From positions 45,695,193 through 45,759,192 of the forward strand of contig CM055099.1 in NCBI GenBank assembly GCA_029204225.1: DNA of 64,000 nt, written 5' to 3'. This document shows positions 60,967 through 64,000 of the stretch, piece by piece. Positions within the stretch are counted from its first letter, which is position 1; each line of letters opens with the position of its first letter. The notes below the pieces were generated by a model. That model had not been told where the DNA came from. It saw only the letters and a list, made by a program, of their open reading frames with translations, and did not search any database. The position numbers were made by a program, and so were the translations under genes. Source of the stretch: Diphasiastrum complanatum (taxonomy: Eukaryota > Streptophyta > Lycopodiopsida > Lycopodiales > Lycopodiaceae).

Positions 60967-61780
60967 TGTGCGGTCCAATGAAGACCATGTCATTGGGGAA
61001 AGCATATTATTTTATGACTTTCATAGATGATTACTCGAGAAGGACATGGATTTATTTCTTGAAGAAGAAATCTGATGCTTTTGCTCACTTCAAGGAGTTC
61101 AAAACTTTGGTAGAGAACCAACTAGAGGCACACATAAAAGTGCTAAGATCTGATAGAGGGGGTGAATATAATTTTGATGATTTTGAAGACTTTTGCAAAG
61201 AACATGGCATAAAAAGACAATTCACACAATCACACACACCGCATAGTAATGGTGTAGCTGAACAGAAAAACAGAACTATTATGGAGAGTGCACGCTCCAT
61301 GATGAAGCAAATGGGCTTGACCAATTCACTTTGGTCGGAAGCGTGCAGTGCGGCAACGTTCTTGCAAAACAGGATCACTACAATTGCGGTTCCAAATGTA
61401 ACTCCTGAAGAAGCACTTACTGGAATAAAGCCAAAAATCGACAAATTTCGTGTCATTGGATGTAAGGCCTATGTACATGTGCCAAAGGAGGAGCCAAAGC
61501 AATCAAGTGTATCTTCATCGGTTATGATGAAAGAACAAAAGCTTACAGATGTTTTGATCTTGTAATGAACAAGATTCACATTAGCAAAGATGTGATCTTG
61601 GATGAAACGCATAGGTATGAAGATGAAGACCATGCAAAAGGTGAAAGCATCAAGAGACTTCCCACAATACTGGAGGAAGAAAATGATGAAGATGCTCCAC
61701 AAAATGATGCACGTGAGGACGAAAGTTGAGAGGGCGAATATGAAAGAACACCACCTATTCAAGAGCCTAAGGGGAGGTAC
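60967..61780 (+). pseudogene. Copia-C integrase, frameshifted
   Basis: Starting just past the first catalytic Asp region: KTMSLGKAYYFMTFIDDYSR, LRSDRGGEYNFDDF (second Asp), HSNGVAEQKNRT (Glu). The frame breaks near 61490 and continues as CIFIGYDERTKAYRCFD and KIHISKDVILDE, with another stop near 61727 (DES, TGA). The deletion upstream removed the integrase zinc-binding region, so it cannot work. Confidence 0.85.
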
Positions 61781-63570
61781 TTGCTAGTAGGAGCAATGAA
61801 GGAGAAACCGGTTGGAAGTAAGAGACATTACTTGGACACTCCTTGGGATACGTACTCTCCACGTAGTGTATCACCTGAATCTAAGATACCAAAATGGTAT
61901 GAAAAGATCATGAAGGACGCAAAACTAAATCAAACAGGATCCAGCACACAAAATGAAGTGAGAAGATCAACACGAGAAAGGAAGTCTCCTGATCGTTATC
62001 ATGTGAACTATGCCCTAATGACTGACATTTTGAAGTGTCGAGAGCCATCAACCTTTGATGAGGCAAAAGATCACAAAGTGTGGCAAAGGGCAATGGAAGA
62101 AGAGATAGAATCCATCCAAAGACATGATACATGGGAGTTAGTTGATCTACCACTTGGAAAGAAACCCATTGATAACAAATGGGTGTTTAGAACAAAGTTT
62201 CATGCGGATGGCACAATAGCAAAGTATAAGGCACGCCTAGTAGTGAAGGGTTATGAGCAAAGCAAAGGAATTGACTATGAAGAAACATTTGCTCTAGTGG
62301 CTAAGTGGACTATGCTACGCCTTATCATTGCCTTAACATCTCATTTTGGGTGGAAAATCCATCAAATGGGAAGTCTGCTTTTTTGAATGGTGACTTAGAA
62401 GAAGAAGTTTACATGGTCCAACCGCAGGTCTTTATGGCAAAAGGGCAAGAACAGAAAGTATGTAAACTACGCAAAGCTCTTTATGGCCTTAAACAAGCGC
62501 CACGCGCATGGTATGGACGCATTGACAGTTACTTTCTTTCACATGGATTTGTAAGAACAAATTCAGATCCAAATCTTTATGTTCTTATAAATGATGACAT
62601 CATTGCCTTGATTGTACTTTACGTTGATGATATCATTATCACTGGCAATGATGAGAACCTTACTCGTTCTATCAAAGCCAACTTGTGCAAGCAATTTGAG
62701 ATGACAGATTTAGATCTTATGCACTATTGCTTGGGTGTCGAAGTATGGCAAACTAGCAGTGATATCAGGTTATGTCAAAACAAGTATGTAGGAGAGATAT
62801 TGGAGAGATTTCACATGACAGAGTGCAAAACTTCCATCACTCCTTGCGAAGCTGGTAAGAAATTATCTCGTATTGATGATAGTGCACATGTTGATACTAC
62901 ACTATTTCGTCAGCTAGTTGGAAGTTTAATATATCTTACAACTACACGTCCTGATATCTGCTATGCTGTAAGTTTGATTAGCCAATTCATGTCATCACCC
63001 ACTTTGAACCATTGGAAAGCTACAAAAAGGATTTTGAGATATGTAAAAGGTACACCAAACCTTGGTCTAATCTACAAAAGACAAAGTGTTTTACCTAAAT
63101 TGCAAGGTTATGTTGACGCTGACTGGGCTGGAAGTATAGATGATAGAAAGTCAACAACATGTTATACCTTCAATTTTGGTAGCGGCTATTTTTCATGGTC
63201 TAGCAAGAAGCAAGATACTATTTCTCTTTCTTCCACAGAAGCCGAATATAAAGCATTGAGTTCTGCTACTTAGGAAGCTATTCGGCTACGTAAGTTGTTA
63301 TGTGAGATTGGCATGAAACAAGAAAATCCCACTGTTATTTTCTTTGACAGTCAAAGCGGAATACAATTGGCTAAAAATCCAATCTTTCACGCAAGGACAA
63401 GACATATTGAAGTAAAATATCACTTTGTGCGTGAAAAATTACAGTATGAAGACATTGGTATTGTACATTGTTCTACGTTGTTACAAGTTGCTGATATATT
63501 TACAAAAGCTTTAAGTAAAGAGAAGTTTGAAACTTTTAGAGCTAAACTTGGCTTAAACCAAGTTATGTAA
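61781..63570 (+). pseudogene. Copia-C reverse transcriptase and RNase H, frameshift and stop
   Basis: RT begins with KPIDNKWVFRTKFHADGTI and goes to SHFGWKIHQM near 62368, where four bases are missing relative to copia-A and the frame shifts. It continues as SAFLNGDLEEEVYM, LYGLKQAPRAWYGRID and an intact LYVDDIIITGND box, then MHYCLGVEVWQ and LVGSLIYLTTTRPDICYAVS. RNase H follows with YVDADWAGSIDDRKSTTCY and ISLSSTEAEYKAL, an in-frame TAG at 63271, then HARTRHIEVKYHFVREKLQ and DIFTKALSKEKF to a stop at 63570. Confidence 0.9.
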
Positions 63571-63661
63571 AAAAAAAAAAAAAAAACTTTTACTTGTAAT
63601 GCTATCATGGAGGTATGTTCCATGAATAGAGTATCTCTAAAATGAAAAGTGACGTTGATCA

Positions 63662-63672
63662 TTGAGGGAGAG
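63662..63672 (+). other. Polypurine tract of copia-C
   Basis: TTGAGGGAGAG lies directly before the 3' LTR start AGTTAAAA. Confidence 0.75.
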
Positions 63673-63925
63673 AGTTAAAATAGCAATGATCAACTTATAC
63701 AGTGCTTTCTAATTTCGACGGCACCACGTGTGCTTAGTTCTAGAGTTATCGGGCCATCTTTCTTTTACGAGCCCTTTGAGTGTTTTTAAGGAGCTCATCT
63801 TTGTACTTACTTGCAGTTCTTGAATATACAGTTTGAAGAGAGTGATTCTGTATTCTTGTTGCACTTGACGTTGTGCTGTGGTGATCGATCCGGTCGGGTG
63901 CTTTCAATTGTGTTTTTTCTTAACT
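63673..63925 (+). repeat. 3' LTR of copia-C (253 bp)
   Basis: Starts AGTTAAAATAGC and ends TTCTTAACT, followed by the target duplication TTATT. It is about 95% like the 5' LTR, with an extra 5-8 bp near GAGAGTGATTCTG. Confidence 0.92.
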
Positions 63926-63937
63926 TTATTGTACCAG

Positions 63938-64000
63938 TTTCAACCAGAATATGATGAGAGGATACCATGTACATGCACACAATGCAAAGGCCTTAGGATT
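63938..64000 (+). CDS. Exon 3 of the gene starting at 58141 (runs off the window)
   Basis: The acceptor GTACCAG ends at 63937. The exon reads FQPEYDERIPCTCTQCKGLR, joining exon 2 in phase 0. CTCTQC gives a CxCxxC cluster. Similar Cys-rich N-terminal segments precede the transposase domain in plant CACTA (TNP2-type) elements, so a transposase-like gene is possible; this is inference from one short motif. The exon is cut by the window edge. Confidence 0.45.

Larger units (their letters stand above)
58741..63925 (+). mobile_element. Copia-C, full-length but internally deleted LTR retrotransposon
   Basis: Two LTRs (58741-58985 and 63673-63925) bracket an interior with primer site, gag, integrase, RT and RNase H. 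A perfect TTATT duplication lies at 58736-58740 and 63926-63930. The LTRs differ at about a dozen positions plus two indels, roughly 5%. It belongs to the same family as copia-A by leader, gag and pol similarity. Zinc knuckle, protease and GAG-pre-integrase are deleted, and several frame lesions exist, so it is not autonomous. It lies in an intron of the gene starting at 58141. Confidence 0.93.

Overview
The window looks like nuclear DNA of a land plant. It carries spliced genes of two plant-typical families with GT-AG introns. The rest is mostly decayed retrotransposon: Ty1/copia, Ty3/gypsy with a chromodomain, L1-type LINE pieces and a Helitron helicase, plus very long (CT)n microsatellites. 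Long introns and LINE proteins of a kind I associate with non-seed plants make a fern or similar lineage my guess, at low confidence. Nothing prokaryotic is present. All coordinates were worked out by eye.

Host genes. (1) 2897-3414 (+) is the last coding exon of a GT14 beta-glucuronosyltransferase (GlcAT14-like); its earlier exons lie outside the window behind an intron of at least 2.9 kb. (2) 16449-21452 (-) is an apparently complete nine-exon cytosolic 5'-nucleotidase III (NT5C3-like, HAD superfamily) of 309 codons with every intron phase consistent. It is the best-supported intact gene here. (3) 58141-58484 joined to 63938-64000 (+) is the start of a spliced gene with a CxCxxC cluster, running off the right edge; its intron holds a complete copia element. 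(4) 53335-53832 (+) is a weakly supported two-exon gene.

Mobile elements from left to right: copia-A (about 6959-12040, open pol but RT motif deleted), fused to the 5' part of a chromovirus-type gypsy (12041-14609). Then comes the NT5C3 gene, whose first intron holds three (CT)n-bracketed retroposon inserts and two MITE-like elements. Next are LINE pieces between (CT)n tracts (22099-23835), the 3' part of the same gypsy family with chromodomain, polypurine tract and LTR (23836-24930), and a Helitron helicase relic with an antisense copia fragment (28149-30625), both inside a pair of 0.5-kb direct repeats. A 210-bp (TC)n and a GC-rich minisatellite follow. Copia-B (32684-42420) is split by a 3,986-bp non-coding LTR element on the minus strand with a perfect 5-bp target duplication. 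Two divergent gypsy relics lie head to head at 43.9-48.0 kb; the plus-strand one is followed by a second RNase H and a 334-codon coiled-coil reading frame. Copia-C (58741-63925) has both LTRs and a 5-bp target duplication.

Most notable: (a) LINE/SINE-like 3' ends repeatedly abut (CT)n tracts, and inserts sit between (CT)n tracts in the same orientation, suggesting a retroposon that targets or is tailed by TC repeats; (b) two unrelated LTR elements have AGTT...AACT LTR ends rather than TG...CA, with perfect 5-bp duplications and the initiator-Met primer site directly adjacent; (c) a gypsy relic has a second RNase H and an extra coiled-coil reading frame after integrase. The retroelements look inactive: each coding copy has stops, frameshifts or lost catalytic parts.
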